DNA of 64,000 nucleotides from Mycobacterium sp. 1164985.4 (GTDB lineage Bacteria; Actinomycetota; Actinomycetes; Mycobacteriales; Mycobacteriaceae): NCBI RefSeq assembly GCF_001668575.1, contig NZ_LZMD01000033.1:1-64000 (forward strand), read 5' to 3'. Below, piece after piece: positions 7,637-16,763 of this stretch. Position numbers and translations under genes: made by a program. Under the pieces are notes generated by a model. That model ran no database searches. It worked only from the letters and a program-made list of their open reading frames with translations, and was not told where the DNA came from. Position 1 is the stretch's first letter, and each line of letters opens with the position of its first letter.

Positions 7637-9136
7637 ATGGTGGCGATCGGCCTGTACTTCGCCGTGATGCTCGCGATCGGCTTCTACGCTTTCCGCCGCA
7701 CGAGCGACCTCGACGACTACATGCTCGGTGGCCGCAAGCTGCCCCCGGCGGTTGCCGCGCTATCAGCGGGCGCATCGGACATGTCCGGATGGCTGCTCTT
7801 GGGCGTGCCCGGCGCCATCTACGCCTCGGGCCTGCTCGAGTCGTGGATCGTGATCGGGCTGGTGATCGGCGCCTGGCTCAACTGGAAGTTCGTCGCGCCG
7901 CGGCTGCGGACCTACACCGAGATCGCCAACAACTCGATCACCGTGCCGAGCTTCTTCGAGAACCGGCTGCGCGACAAGTCGCATGTCCTTCGGATCTCGG
8001 CGGGCACCATCATTCTGGTCTTCTTCACCTTTTACGTATCGTCCGGCATGGTCGCCGGCGGCGTGTTCTTCGAGTCGTCGTTCGGCTCGTCGTATCTGAT
8101 GGGCATGCTGCTGGTCGCCGGAGTCACCCTGTGCTACACGCTGTTCGGCGGTTTCCTGGGTGCCTCGCTCACCGATGTCGCGCAGGGGCTGCTGATGCTG
8201 GCCGCGCTCGTCACGATTCCCGTCGTCGCGATCGTCGCCACCGGCGGGCCGGGCGAGGTCGTCGATCTGGTCCGGGCCGCCGACGCCGCACACAACGCCG
8301 CCGATCCCGGTGACGAAATGCACCGCACATCACTGTTCTTCGGCGGGAGCTTCCTCGCCATCGTGTCGGCGGCGGCCTGGGGACTCGGCTACTTCGGCCA
8401 GCCACACATCATCGTCCGCTTCATGGCGATGCGCTCGGCTGCCGACGCCAAGGCCGGTCGGCGCATCGGCATCAGCTGGATGGTCCTCACCTCGCTCGGC
8501 GCGATCACCACCGGCTTCGCGGGCCTGGCGTACTTCTTCCGCGAAGGTGTCACGCTGGACAATCCCGAGACCGTGTTCCTGCGCCTGGCGCAGGTCATGT
8601 TCCATCCCTTCGTCGCCGGGGTCGTGCTCGCCGCGGTGCTGGCGGCCATCATGTCGACGATCTCGTCGCAGCTCATCGTGTGCTCGTCAGCACTGGTCGA
8701 AGACATCTACCGGGCGTTCGGCAAGGAGGCCAGTCCGACGAGGCTCGTCACCTACGGTCGACTCGGGGTCTTGACAGTTGCGGTGGTCGCGGTTCTGTTG
8801 GCGCTCAACCCGGATGACACGATCCTCGACCTTGTCGGCTTCGCGTGGGCCGGCTTCGGCGCCGCCTTCGGCCCCCTGATCATCCTGTCGCTGTTCTGGC
8901 GCAAGCTCACGTCGGCCGGCGCGATCGCCGGCATGGTCGCCGGCGCCGTGGTGGTTGGCGTCTGGGGTCAAACCGAGGCGCTGTCGAGCGCGATGTACGA
9001 GATCGTTCCGGGCTTCATCGCGTGTCTCGTCGTCGCCGTCGCGGTATCGCTGATGACCGCCCGCGAGGACGACGAGATCCAGCGCGAATTCTCCGAGACG
9101 GCGGAGAAATCACACGAACCTGCGGCGTCGGCCTGA
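7637..9136 (+). CDS. putP: Sodium:solute symporter, PutP (proline) type
   Basis: A 499-residue membrane protein of the sodium:solute symporter family with about 12-13 transmembrane segments. The opening DLDDYMLGGRKLPPAVAALSAGASDMSGWLLLG holds the conserved sodium-binding region of the first core segment, and GLGYFGQPHIIVRFMA is characteristic of PutP proline permeases. The first ATG is at 7637, but the upstream codons (ISDTAFQ) read like the usual family N-terminus beginning at an ATA codon (7616), so the true start is uncertain. The last 80 bases and stop codon are duplicated immediately downstream. Confidence 0.85.
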   Translation: MVAIGLYFAVMLAIGFYAFRRTSDLDDYMLGGRKLPPAVAALSAGASDMSGWLLLGVPGAIYASGLLESWIVIGLVIGAWLNWKFVAPRLRTYTEIANNSITVPSFFENRLRDKSHVLRISAGTIILVFFTFYVSSGMVAGGVFFESSFGSSYLMGMLLVAGVTLCYTLFGGFLGASLTDVAQGLLMLAALVTIPVVAIVATGGPGEVVDLVRAADAAHNAADPGDEMHRTSLFFGGSFLAIVSAAAWGLGYFGQPHIIVRFMAMRSAADAKAGRRIGISWMVLTSLGAITTGFAGLAYFFREGVTLDNPETVFLRLAQVMFHPFVAGVVLAAVLAAIMSTISSQLIVCSSALVEDIYRAFGKEASPTRLVTYGRLGVLTVAVVAVLLALNPDDTILDLVGFAWAGFGAAFGPLIILSLFWRKLTSAGAIAGMVAGAVVVGVWGQTEALSSAMYEIVPGFIACLVVAVAVSLMTAREDDEIQREFSETAEKSHEPAASA

Positions 9137-9240
9137 CGCTCAGCGCGCCCGCCCGCGAGGACGACGAGATCCAGCGCGAATTCTCCGAGACGGCGGAGAA
9201 ATCACACGAACCTGCCGCGTCGGCCTGACGCTCAGCGCGC
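9057..9240. repeat. 92-bp tandem duplication covering the putP 3' end
   Basis: Two head-to-tail copies (9057-9148 and 9149-9240) differ at a single base (G9124 versus C9216), followed by nine bases of a third unit. Each copy contains the last codons and TGA stop of putP. The second copy is in another frame and is not translated from putP. The near identity points to a recent event. Confidence 0.97.
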
Positions 9241-9282
9241 CCGCCCGCGTTTGGTCGTTCGGCGCATGGGTACGCGATTCGA

Positions 9283-10317
9283 ATGCCGGACGAGCCGTTG
9301 TCAATCCTGCTGATCGCGGATCCCGGTGCCCCCGCGGCAATCGCCGAGCGTGTGGCGGATTCGTTGCGAAATGCGCTGCAGAACCAGTCTCCGGCCCGCA
9401 AGGCGTGGAATGTGTCGGTGCGACGTCACGCGTATCCGGTCGACGAGGACGCCGACGTCTCCCAGGTGATCCGCACCATCGAACCGGGTAGCAGCCCGGA
9501 GGACATCGTCATCTACCTGACTGATCTGCCCCGGCGTCAGGGGAAGACGCCGGTGATAGCCGATATCAGCGTTCCCGACAGGTTGGGAGTTATTTCGATT
9601 CCCGCGGTAGGCGGCGTGTTCATCGATCTCCGGATAAGGAAACTGGCACAGACCGTCGTGGCCGAGATCGAGCGCCGATCAGACAAGCCGACTCCTTCAC
9701 TGAAGCGGCTGAAGCGGACGCATAACAACGATGTCGTCCGTTACGTCGCGCCGTCTGCGCTGTCCCGTCTCCGACTCCTGAGCGGCATGGTTTATGCCAA
9801 CCGCCCGTGGCGGTTGGTCGCTGGCCTGTCCAAGGTGATGATGGCCGCGTTCGCCGCCGGCGCCGTAAGCCTTGCCTATCCGACGATTTGGCAGTTGTCC
9901 GACACCATGGGCCCCTGGCGGTTGACCGCGGCGACCATGTTGGCGAGTGCCGCTCTGATTGCGTGGCTCATCCTCGACCACGAGTTATGGGAACGACCGC
10001 ATTCGGCCGGCGAACGCAAACGAGCCGTGTTGTACAACGCAACGACTCTCGTCACTCTGACGATCGGCGTCGCCATCTTCCATATCGGGCTGTACGTCTT
10101 GATACTGCTCACGGCTTGGTGGACGCTTCCGCCGCACCTGGTCGCACGAAACATAGGCCATCCCGTCGAATTCCCCACCGTGTTGGTGGTGGCCTGGCTG
10201 GTGGCGGCAGTCGCTACGTTGGGCGGTGCACTGGGATCGGGTATGGAGGACGGCAGTGCCGTCAAGGCGGCGGCCTACGGGGTGCGGCAACGCCAGCGGT
10301 TCGACCAAGCAGATTGA
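9283..10317 (+). CDS. Membrane protein of unknown function
   Basis: A 344-residue protein. The N-terminal 140 residues are soluble and begin with a strand SILLIADPGAPAAIAERVADSL followed by helices, suggesting a nucleotide- or signal-binding-like alpha/beta region without a recognisable motif. The C-terminal half has four membrane segments (around residues 185-205, 215-235, 258-278 and 302-322). I do not recognise the family. It follows putP by 146 bases on the same strand; the duplication lies between, so co-transcription is doubtful. Confidence 0.65.
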   Translation: MPDEPLSILLIADPGAPAAIAERVADSLRNALQNQSPARKAWNVSVRRHAYPVDEDADVSQVIRTIEPGSSPEDIVIYLTDLPRRQGKTPVIADISVPDRLGVISIPAVGGVFIDLRIRKLAQTVVAEIERRSDKPTPSLKRLKRTHNNDVVRYVAPSALSRLRLLSGMVYANRPWRLVAGLSKVMMAAFAAGAVSLAYPTIWQLSDTMGPWRLTAATMLASAALIAWLILDHELWERPHSAGERKRAVLYNATTLVTLTIGVAIFHIGLYVLILLTAWWTLPPHLVARNIGHPVEFPTVLVVAWLVAAVATLGGALGSGMEDGSAVKAAAYGVRQRQRFDQAD

Positions 10318-10339
10318 CGCATTTTCCACGACATATCGG

Positions 10340-10735
10340 TCAACTCGGCGGTGCGAAGAACTCCAGCGCGATGCCGTCGGGGTCGCGGAAGCTGAGCCCC
10401 GAACCGTACGGGGCATCCACGATGTCCCCGTGTTCGACGCCGAGCTTGTCGAGGCGCTCCGCCCACCCCTCGAGTTCGCTGCGGCTCGCGCACCCGAAGC
10501 CGACATGGTCGAGACCCGAGTGGAATTCGGTGAACTGTTCGTCGGGCACCGACTTGTCGTGTTCGTGGATGCCGAACAGCGTGCCGTTGTCGAATTGCCA
10601 GACGATGTGCCGGAATCCGGTGTCGGTGTGTTCGTCGAGGACCGGTTCGGCCCCGATCAGCTCCTGATACCAGGGCGCGCTGACCGCGAGGTCGCGCACG
10701 GTCAGCGCGACGTGGTTCAGTGACGGAAAGGGCAT
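10340..10735 (-). CDS. VOC superfamily (glyoxalase/bleomycin-resistance fold) protein
   Basis: A 131-residue protein with one vicinal-oxygen-chelate unit made of two beta-alpha-beta-beta-beta modules: LNHVALTVRDLAVSAPWYQELIGAE opens the first and GLDHVGFGCASRSELEGW the second, ending FRDPDGIALEFF. The His of LNHVAL, His of LDHVGF and Glu of LEFF are positioned as metal ligands. Members include glyoxalases, extradiol dioxygenases and resistance proteins; the substrate is unknown here. It lies 25 bases downstream of the MpaB-like gene on the same strand and may be co-transcribed. Confidence 0.85.
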   Translation of the reverse strand: MPFPSLNHVALTVRDLAVSAPWYQELIGAEPVLDEHTDTGFRHIVWQFDNGTLFGIHEHDKSVPDEQFTEFHSGLDHVGFGCASRSELEGWAERLDKLGVEHGDIVDAPYGSGLSFRDPDGIALEFFAPPS

Positions 10736-10760
10736 GGCGCCTCCTGATTTTCTGATCGGT

Positions 10761-11588
10761 TCACACGACTCGCTTGCCGAGGCGTGCCCGGGTCCGCATG
10801 TCCCAGAGATACAACCGGTAGCCGAGGAGCCAGAGATCGCGCGGGACGACGCGGTCGATGACGCGCAGCCCGGTCAGCAGCGTCTCGAAACTGCGCTGCT
10901 GACGGCCCGACCACGGCAGTTGCATGTGCTCACGGAACTCCTGAGGCAGGAACCCCGTCGTTGCGAACAGGTTGAACCGGCCTGCCAGCAGGCGCAGCGG
11001 AGCGGGCAGGAACACCATCGCGGCCACCCCGTGCAGATGCTCGCGCACTGGTTCGTCAATGCGCAGTTCGTCCAGTGAGCGTTTCCAGTACTCGTCGAAC
11101 GCGGCACGGTCCGGCGGCCACATGTCCTCGCGCACCTGCAGCGTGGTGCCCAGCTTCCTGGCGTCGTCGTAGATCGCGTCGGCCGCCTCGTCGTCGAGCG
11201 GGCCGTACAAGAATTCGTGCTGGTCGACGTAGTAGCGGTACAGGCAGGCGGCCACCCACAACTGCAATCGGGGATCGAAAGCTTTGTAGGACACCGGGCT
11301 TGACGGGGTTGATCGCACCAGCGCGTGCACGCGGTCGACCTCGTCGCGGATCAGCCTGCGATCGCTCTCGGTGCCCATCGTCGCCACCGCCAGATACGTG
11401 CCCGTGGTGCGTGCCCGCTTGAACGGATGCTTGTAGACGTTGCCGCTGTCGACTGGGCTCTCGAGCACCCCGTAACCCACACCGGGCGACGCCAGCTGCA
11501 TGATCACGTTGGCCGCCGGTGCCAGCACGGCCGCGGGATTGAGCAGATCGACGACGCGCCTCGGGCGGCGCGGTGGCCCGAACCTCAT
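10761..11588 (-). CDS. Oxygenase MpaB family protein (DUF2236)
   Basis: A 275-residue protein of the DUF2236/MpaB family, haem-containing oxygenase-like proteins whose founder cleaves an isoprenoid chain in mycophenolate synthesis. Family marks are the [26 protein letters not shown] block near residue 105 and the C-terminal [19 protein letters not shown]. It occupies the Rv2237 position beside cobD, transcribed divergently with about 36 bases between the starts. A physiological substrate is not known. Confidence 0.8.
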   Translation of the reverse strand: MRFGPPRRPRRVVDLLNPAAVLAPAANVIMQLASPGVGYGVLESPVDSGNVYKHPFKRARTTGTYLAVATMGTESDRRLIRDEVDRVHALVRSTPSSPVSYKAFDPRLQLWVAACLYRYYVDQHEFLYGPLDDEAADAIYDDARKLGTTLQVREDMWPPDRAAFDEYWKRSLDELRIDEPVREHLHGVAAMVFLPAPLRLLAGRFNLFATTGFLPQEFREHMQLPWSGRQQRSFETLLTGLRVIDRVVPRDLWLLGYRLYLWDMRTRARLGKRVV

Positions 11589-11624
11589 GGCTTCGAGTAG
11601 ATCACCTTGTGAGACGCTCGCGGA

Positions 11625-12596
11625 GTGTTTGCACCGACCTCACGCCCGCGTGTGGTGGGGATCGCGGCAGGTTGTGCCGCCGACCTGGTGTTCGGCGATC
11701 CCCGTCGCGGACACCCCGTGGCGCTCTTCGGCAGTGCGGCAGCGGCTTTGGAGCGTCGCACGTACGCCGATAGCCGCGCCTCGGGCGCGCTGCACACCGT
11801 CGCGCTCCTCGGCGCGCTCGCGCTGCTCGGAATCGCGGCGGAGGGGGCGCCGCGGCGGGGCCCTGCGTCGGCCGCCGTCATCACGGCCGCGTCGGTGTTC
11901 GTCGCGCTGGGCGGGACCTCCCTGGCCCGCATCGGCGAGGAGATGGCGGATCACCTGGACGGCGGCGACATCGACGCGTCTCGTCGGCTCCTCCCGTCGC
12001 TGTGCGGACGCGACCCGTCGGTGCTCGACGAGGCGGGTCTCGCGCGGGCTGCGCTCGAGTCGGTCGCGGAGAACACCTCCGACGCGCATGTGGCACCGCT
12101 GCTGTGGGCCGCGATCGGCGGTGTCCCCGGCGTCCTGGTGTACCGCGGGGCGAACACCCTCGACGCGATGATCGGTCACAAGTCGCCTCGTTACCGGCGG
12201 TTCGGTTGGGCGGCAGCCCGTTTCGACGACGCCGCGAATTATCTCGCCGCGCGGGTCACCGCGGTGCTGGTGGCCGTGTGCGCACCGGTGGTGGGCGGCT
12301 CGCCGGTAGCGGCCCTGCGTGCGTGGAAGCGCGACGCGCGACGCCATCCCAGCCCGAACGCGGGTGTCGCGGAGGCGGCCTTCGCGGGGGCGCTGGGGGT
12401 GCGGCTCGGCGGGCCGACGCAGTACGCCCACGAACTCGAGATCCGGCCCACCCTCGGCGACGGTCCGCAGCCGCAGGTCGCCGATCTGCGGCGGGCCGTG
12501 CGGTTGTCGCGCGCGGTCCAGGTGGCCGCGGCGTCGGCCGCACTCGGACTCAGCGCCGCCGGCCGTATCGGTCGGCGAGCTTGTCCTCCGTGCTGA
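11625..12596 (+). CDS. cobD: Adenosylcobinamide-phosphate synthase CobD/CbiB
   Basis: A 323-residue CobD/CbiB family membrane enzyme that attaches the aminopropanol (phosphate) arm to adenosylcobyric acid in late cobalamin synthesis. Signature segments are [12 protein letters not shown] near the N-terminus, [60 protein letters not shown] in the middle (family core; only key residues N, D, H, R matter), and [23 protein letters not shown]. It starts at a GTG. Its 3' end overlaps the convergent SURF1 gene by 47 bases, an unusually long antisense overlap. With cobC, the RNase H fusion and cobS it covers several steps of nucleotide-loop assembly. Confidence 0.93.
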   Translation: MFAPTSRPRVVGIAAGCAADLVFGDPRRGHPVALFGSAAAALERRTYADSRASGALHTVALLGALALLGIAAEGAPRRGPASAAVITAASVFVALGGTSLARIGEEMADHLDGGDIDASRRLLPSLCGRDPSVLDEAGLARAALESVAENTSDAHVAPLLWAAIGGVPGVLVYRGANTLDAMIGHKSPRYRRFGWAAARFDDAANYLAARVTAVLVAVCAPVVGGSPVAALRAWKRDARRHPSPNAGVAEAAFAGALGVRLGGPTQYAHELEIRPTLGDGPQPQVADLRRAVRLSRAVQVAAASAALGLSAAGRIGRRACPPC

Positions 12597-13377
12597 GCGG
12601 CGCGTCGGGCTTGGCTTGCGCCGCCTCCCGCGCTGCCTTCTCCAGCCTGCGCTGGCGCACCTCGGCGTAGATGAAGTAGCCCAGCCCGATCGGCGCGATG
12701 ATGCCGAACGCGATCCACTGGATGCCGTACGACAGGAACGGTCCGGCGTCGAGGTGGGGCAGCGGGATCGCGCCGAGCCCACCCGGCTGGTCGGACTCCA
12801 ACTGCAGGTACGAACGGGCCAGCGGGATACCGGTGAGCGACGAGATCTGTCCGGTGTTGATCGAGTACACCTGCTGGATGCCGTCCTGGCGGAACGGCTC
12901 CTTGCCCTGGGCCAGCCCCTCGGAGTCGCGCAGCCGCGCGGCAATGGTGACCGTGCCGTCCGGCACCGGCGGGATCTCGGGCACGCCCGAAGCCTGTATC
13001 GGCCGGACGTAGCCGCGGTCGACCAGGACGGTCGGCCCGCCGTCGACCGCGAACGGCACGAGCACCTCGAACGCGGGTTCACCCTCGACCATGCGCAGCC
13101 GCGCGAGCACCTGTCCTTCGGGCAGATAGTGGCCGCTCGCCGTGACACGTCGCCACTGGTCGTCCGGCGCCGCCGAATCCTGTTCCGGCAGAAGAGAAGT
13201 AACCGGTACGGGGTCGGCCTTCAGCGATTGCGAGATCTGCGCGTTCTCCCGCGAGGTCTTGGAATTCTTGCCCAGCTGCCACGGCGCCAGCACCGTGAAG
13301 CACAGGTAGGCGAAGCCCGCCACCACGACGAACAACGCCAGCCATGACGGCCGCAGCAGGAACGTCCACCGGCGCAT
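12550..13377 (-). CDS. SURF1 family cytochrome oxidase assembly protein
   Basis: A 275-residue SURF1-like protein, needed for maturation of the aa3-type cytochrome c oxidase. It has the family's architecture: an N-terminal membrane segment (LALFVVVAGFAYLCFTVL), a periplasmic domain with QWRRVTASGHY, VLVDRGYV and PHLDAGPFLSYGIQW, and a C-terminal membrane segment (FGIIAPIGLGYFIYAEV) followed by a charged tail. The ATG at 13377 overlaps the ptpA stop (ATGA), so it is coupled to ptpA; the longer upstream frame runs through ptpA and is a shadow. Corresponds to Rv2235 by position. Confidence 0.9.
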   Translation of the reverse strand: MRRWTFLLRPSWLALFVVVAGFAYLCFTVLAPWQLGKNSKTSRENAQISQSLKADPVPVTSLLPEQDSAAPDDQWRRVTASGHYLPEGQVLARLRMVEGEPAFEVLVPFAVDGGPTVLVDRGYVRPIQASGVPEIPPVPDGTVTIAARLRDSEGLAQGKEPFRQDGIQQVYSINTGQISSLTGIPLARSYLQLESDQPGGLGAIPLPHLDAGPFLSYGIQWIAFGIIAPIGLGYFIYAEVRQRRLEKAAREAAQAKPDAPLSTEDKLADRYGRRR

Positions 13378-13871
13378 CAGCTGGCGAGCCCCCTGCCGGC
13401 GAGTTGCTCGTCGACCCATTCGTGCAGGCCGGGCAGCGATGCCTCGATGACGGCGAAGACGTCCTCGAAGTCGGCGTGGTCGCCGTAGTAGGGATCCTCG
13501 ACGTCCAGCGCATGGGCGCCCGATCGCGGATCGAAGGACCGCAGCATCCGGATCCGTTCGGCGGGCACACCCAGATCCTTGAGCATCCGAACATGGTTGC
13601 GGCCCAGTGCGATCACCAGGTCGGCGGACATGTGGTCCTCGTTGACCTGGGCGGCGCGGTGTGCGGTTGGATATCCGTGCTCTCGCAACACGTGAGTGGC
13701 CCTGCGGTCGGCGGGTTCTCCCGCGTGCCAACCGCCCGTGCCCGCGCTGGTCACCCGGACCGCGTGGGCCAGGCCGCGCTCCGAGATCTGATGGGCGAAC
13801 ATCTTCTCGGCCATCGGTGACCGGCAGATGTTGCCCGAGCAAACGAACGTCACGTGCAGTAGATCAGACAC
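13377..13871 (-). CDS. ptpA: Low-molecular-weight protein-tyrosine phosphatase PtpA
   Basis: A 164-residue low-molecular-weight tyrosine phosphatase. The P-loop CSGNICRS carries nucleophile Cys11 and Arg17, and DVEDPYYGDHADF holds the general-acid Asp and the tyrosine pair at the active-site rim. In M. tuberculosis PtpA is secreted into macrophages and dephosphorylates host VPS33B; in this probably environmental species the target is unknown. The GTG at 13871 matches the N-terminus of the M. tuberculosis protein and overlaps the end of ptkA by eight bases. The order ptkA-ptpA-SURF1 forms a coupled operon. Confidence 0.95.
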   Translation of the reverse strand: MSDLLHVTFVCSGNICRSPMAEKMFAHQISERGLAHAVRVTSAGTGGWHAGEPADRRATHVLREHGYPTAHRAAQVNEDHMSADLVIALGRNHVRMLKDLGVPAERIRMLRSFDPRSGAHALDVEDPYYGDHADFEDVFAVIEASLPGLHEWVDEQLAGRGLAS

Positions 13872-14568
13872 CCAACACCTCACGCAGGTCCGCCACGGTC
13901 GCGACGTGCGCGGCCGGCGCGGCAGCGTCCGGCTCGTCGAAATCGCCCTCGCCGTAACCCCACCCGACGATCACGGTGTCGATTCCGTGTGCGGCGGCGC
14001 CTTCGACGTCATGGGACCGGTCGCCGACCATGAGGGTGCGCTCGGGCACGGTGCCGAGTTGGGCCAATGCGTGGGCGACGACGTCGACCTTGCGGGCGCG
14101 CGTGCCGTCGACACTCGCGCCGGCGATCACCTCGAAGCAGTCGGCCAGGCCGAAGTGCGCGAGGATCCGCTGGGCGGTCGGCTCGGCCTTCGAGGTGGCG
14201 ACAGCCAACCGCACACCGGCCGCGCGCAGGTCGGCGAGCAGCGCAGGGATGCCGTCGAAGACCTGGTTCATCGCCCAGCCGCGGTCGACGTAGTCGGCGC
14301 GGTAGGCCGCGATCGCCTCGTCGGTCTTCGCCCCGAGGCCGAGGCGCCCCAGCGTGTAGTGCATCGGCGGGCCGACGATCATCGTCGCGAGGTCGCCGTC
14401 GGGCACCTCGGCGCCCACGGAGCCCAGCGCATGGCGAAAGCTCGAGACGATGCCCTGCGCCGAGTCGGTCAGGGTGCCGTCGAGGTCGAAGATCACCAGT
14501 TCGGGGCGGGTCGCCTCGGTTGCGGCGGACGGGCCGGTGGACAGGCCGGTCGACAACGTGTCGGTCAC
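13864..14568 (-). CDS. ptkA: HAD-family protein PtkA (protein tyrosine kinase partner of PtpA)
   Basis: A 234-residue haloacid-dehalogenase family protein, closest in layout to phosphoglycolate phosphatases. Motif I is FDLDGTLTDS (nucleophile Asp and general acid Asp), motif II VATSK, motif III Lys in TRARKVDV and motif IV MVGDRSHDVEGA. In M. tuberculosis the homologue Rv2232 is reported as an unusual tyrosine kinase that phosphorylates PtpA. The HAD catalytic residues are all present here, so phosphatase activity is equally possible. It starts at a GTG and has a low-complexity Ser/Thr/Ala N-terminus of about 20 residues. Confidence 0.88.
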   Translation of the reverse strand: MTDTLSTGLSTGPSAATEATRPELVIFDLDGTLTDSAQGIVSSFRHALGSVGAEVPDGDLATMIVGPPMHYTLGRLGLGAKTDEAIAAYRADYVDRGWAMNQVFDGIPALLADLRAAGVRLAVATSKAEPTAQRILAHFGLADCFEVIAGASVDGTRARKVDVVAHALAQLGTVPERTLMVGDRSHDVEGAAAHGIDTVIVGWGYGEGDFDEPDAAAPAAHVATVADLREVLGV

Positions 14569-14611
14569 GCATCCATTCTCCCCGATCGCAGAACCGCGCC
14601 GGTCGGCGCAC

Positions 14612-14617
14612 TAGTGT
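14612..14617 (+). promoter_or_regulatory. -10 box of cobC, leaderless arrangement
   Basis: TAGTGT fits TANNNT and is followed by six bases and the GTG start, so transcription should begin at the start codon. Confidence 0.55.
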
Positions 14618-14623
14618 CGTGCT

Positions 14624-15646
14624 GTGGCGAGTCCTCCGCGCGCTGCCGCGCGCTACCACGGCGACCAGGCCGTCGCCCCCGGGGTGCTGGACTTCGCCGT
14701 CAACGTCCGCGTCGACGCACCGCCGTCGTGGCTGGTCGACCGCCTGGCGGCCCGGCTGAGCGGGTTGGGCCGGTATCCGGGCGCGGCCGACGAGCAGCGC
14801 GCGCTCGAGGCGGCCGCGCGCAGGCACGGCCGCCCCGTTGACGAGGTCGCGCTGCTGGCGGGCGCCGCCGAGGGCTTCGCGCGCCTGGCCGACCTGCGAC
14901 CGCGACGGACCGCGCTGATCGTGCCGTCGTTCACCGAACCGGAGGCGGCCCTCGCGGCGGCCGGTGTCCCCTTCACCCACGTGGTGCTCCAACCGCCGTA
15001 CATCCTCTGCCCGGACGCGGTGCCCGACGACGCGGACCTCGTCGTCGTGGGTAACCCCACCAATCCGACCGGGGTTTTGCACACCCGCGAGCAGGTGCTC
15101 ACGCTGAGGCGGCCCGGCCGCATCGTGGTGGTCGACGAGGCGTTCGCCGACGCGATACCCGGCGAACCCGAATCGCTGGCCGGCGAGGCGCTACCCGACG
15201 TCGTGGTGCTGCGCAGTCTGACCAAGACGTGGGCGCTGGCGGGGCTGCGGGTCGGCTACGCGCTCGGCCCCTCCGAGGTGTTGGCGCGGCTGACAGCGCG
15301 ACGGCCGCACTGGCCACTGGGCACGCTGCAACTGGAAGCCATCGCCGCGTGCAACACGCCGGAGGCGGTGGGCGAGGCCGACCGTGCCGCCCGGCGTCTG
15401 ACGGAGGTGCGCGCCGAGATGGTGGCCGGATTGACTAGCATCGGCGTGCATGTCGTCCCCGGTTCGGCCCCCTTCCTCCTGTTCTCCGTTCCGGATGCCG
15501 AACTGATGCGAAAACATCTGGATCGCAGCGGCATTGCCGTGCGCCGCTGCGACACGTTCGTCGGCCTCGACGGCCAATTCCTGCGCGCGGCGGTCCGGCC
15601 CGAATGGCCGGTGCTGGTCGAGGCGATGACCGAGGCGCTGCGATGA
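14624..15646 (+). CDS. cobC: Cobalamin synthesis aminotransferase-like protein CobC
   Basis: A 340-residue PLP-dependent fold-type I enzyme of the CobC/threonine-phosphate decarboxylase group, thought to supply the aminopropanol (phosphate) side chain attached by CobD. The PLP lysine lies in [26 protein letters not shown] and VVDEAFAD are the conserved cofactor-contact motifs. The GTG start is supported by a TANNNT box six bases before it. The stop overlaps the start of the Nif3-like gene (ATGA). Rv2231c position. Confidence 0.9.
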   Translation: MASPPRAAARYHGDQAVAPGVLDFAVNVRVDAPPSWLVDRLAARLSGLGRYPGAADEQRALEAAARRHGRPVDEVALLAGAAEGFARLADLRPRRTALIVPSFTEPEAALAAAGVPFTHVVLQPPYILCPDAVPDDADLVVVGNPTNPTGVLHTREQVLTLRRPGRIVVVDEAFADAIPGEPESLAGEALPDVVVLRSLTKTWALAGLRVGYALGPSEVLARLTARRPHWPLGTLQLEAIAACNTPEAVGEADRAARRLTEVRAEMVAGLTSIGVHVVPGSAPFLLFSVPDAELMRKHLDRSGIAVRRCDTFVGLDGQFLRAAVRPEWPVLVEAMTEALR

Positions 15647-16761
15647 GCGCGCGTCTCGGCGACATCATCGACGTGTTGGAGGCGGCGTATCCGCCGGAGT
15701 TGGCGCAGGACTGGGACTCGGTCGGCCTGGTCTGCGGGGATCCGTCGGAGACCGTCGACACGGTGACGGTGGCTGTCGACGCCACCGCCGACGTCGTCGC
15801 CGAGGTGCCCGACCGGGGCTTGCTGCTCGCGCATCACCCCCTGCTGCTGCGCGGGGTCGACACCGTGGCGGTCGGCACCGCCAAGGGCGCCCTGATCCAC
15901 CGGCTGATCCGCAGCGGGCGGGCGCTGTTCACCGCCCACACCAACGCCGATTCCGCGTCGCCCGGCGTTTCCGACGCGCTGGCCGAGACGCTCGGGCTGA
16001 CCGTCGAGGAGGTGCTGGCCCCCGCGAGCGCGGAATCCGACCTCGACAAGTGGGTCGTCTTCGTGCCCGCCGAGAACTCCGAGGCGCTGCGGGAGGCCAT
16101 GTTCGCCGCGGGCGCAGGTCGCATAGGCGACTACTCGCACTGCTGCTGGACGACGACCGGCACCGGACAGTTCCTGCCGCACGATGGCGCGTCACCGGCG
16201 ATCGGCAGCGTGGGGTCCGTCGAACACGTGCCCGAGGACCGGGTCGAGGTCATCGCCCCCGCGCGGTTGCGCGGCCACGTGCTGGCCGCGATGCGGGGGG
16301 CGCATCCCTATGAGGCACCGGCATTCGACGTCTTCGCGCTCGCACCGATCCCGGGGAATGCGGGCCTGGGGCGGATAGGGGTGTTGGATCGTCCGGAACC
16401 GTTGTCGGCGTTTGTCTCCCGCGTGCGCCGGGCACTGCCCGCCACCTCCTGGGGGGTGCGCGCGGCCGGTGATCCGGACGCGCAGGTGTCGCGGGTCGCG
16501 GTGTGCGGCGGAGCGGGGGACTCGCTGCTCGGCCTCGTCGCCCGCACCGGTGTCGACGCGTACGTGACGGCGGATCTGCGGCACCATCCCGCCGACGAAC
16601 ACCGACGCGCCTCTGAAGTCGCGCTCGTGGACGTCGCGCACTGGGCCAGCGAATACCCGTGGTGCGACCAAGCCGCGGACCTACTGCGGGGGCACTTCGG
16701 TGACGCGCTGCCCGTGCGGGTCTCGGACGTGCGCACCGATCCATGGAATGTCGAAAGTTGA
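15643..16761 (+). CDS. Nif3-like dinuclear metal centre protein
   Basis: A 372-residue protein of the Nif3/DUF34 (YbgI) family. Metal-binding motifs are visible: [10 protein letters not shown] and [11 protein letters not shown] in the N-terminal domain and [11 protein letters not shown] near the C-terminus, which together bind two metal ions. The inserted PII-like domain between them (from about residue 135, [30 protein letters not shown]) is of the kind seen in longer family members. The biochemical role is unsettled, with GTP cyclohydrolase-like proposals. It is coupled to cobC by a four-base overlap and followed two bases later by the zinc-ribbon gene. Confidence 0.9.
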   Translation: MSARLGDIIDVLEAAYPPELAQDWDSVGLVCGDPSETVDTVTVAVDATADVVAEVPDRGLLLAHHPLLLRGVDTVAVGTAKGALIHRLIRSGRALFTAHTNADSASPGVSDALAETLGLTVEEVLAPASAESDLDKWVVFVPAENSEALREAMFAAGAGRIGDYSHCCWTTTGTGQFLPHDGASPAIGSVGSVEHVPEDRVEVIAPARLRGHVLAAMRGAHPYEAPAFDVFALAPIPGNAGLGRIGVLDRPEPLSAFVSRVRRALPATSWGVRAAGDPDAQVSRVAVCGGAGDSLLGLVARTGVDAYVTADLRHHPADEHRRASEVALVDVAHWASEYPWCDQAADLLRGHFGDALPVRVSDVRTDPWNVES

Positions 16762-16763
16762 GC

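Noticed and set aside
11589..11624. Cobalamin riboswitch upstream of cobD
   Set aside because: The gap to the divergent gene is 36 bases; there is no room for the aptamer and no B12-box-like sequence.
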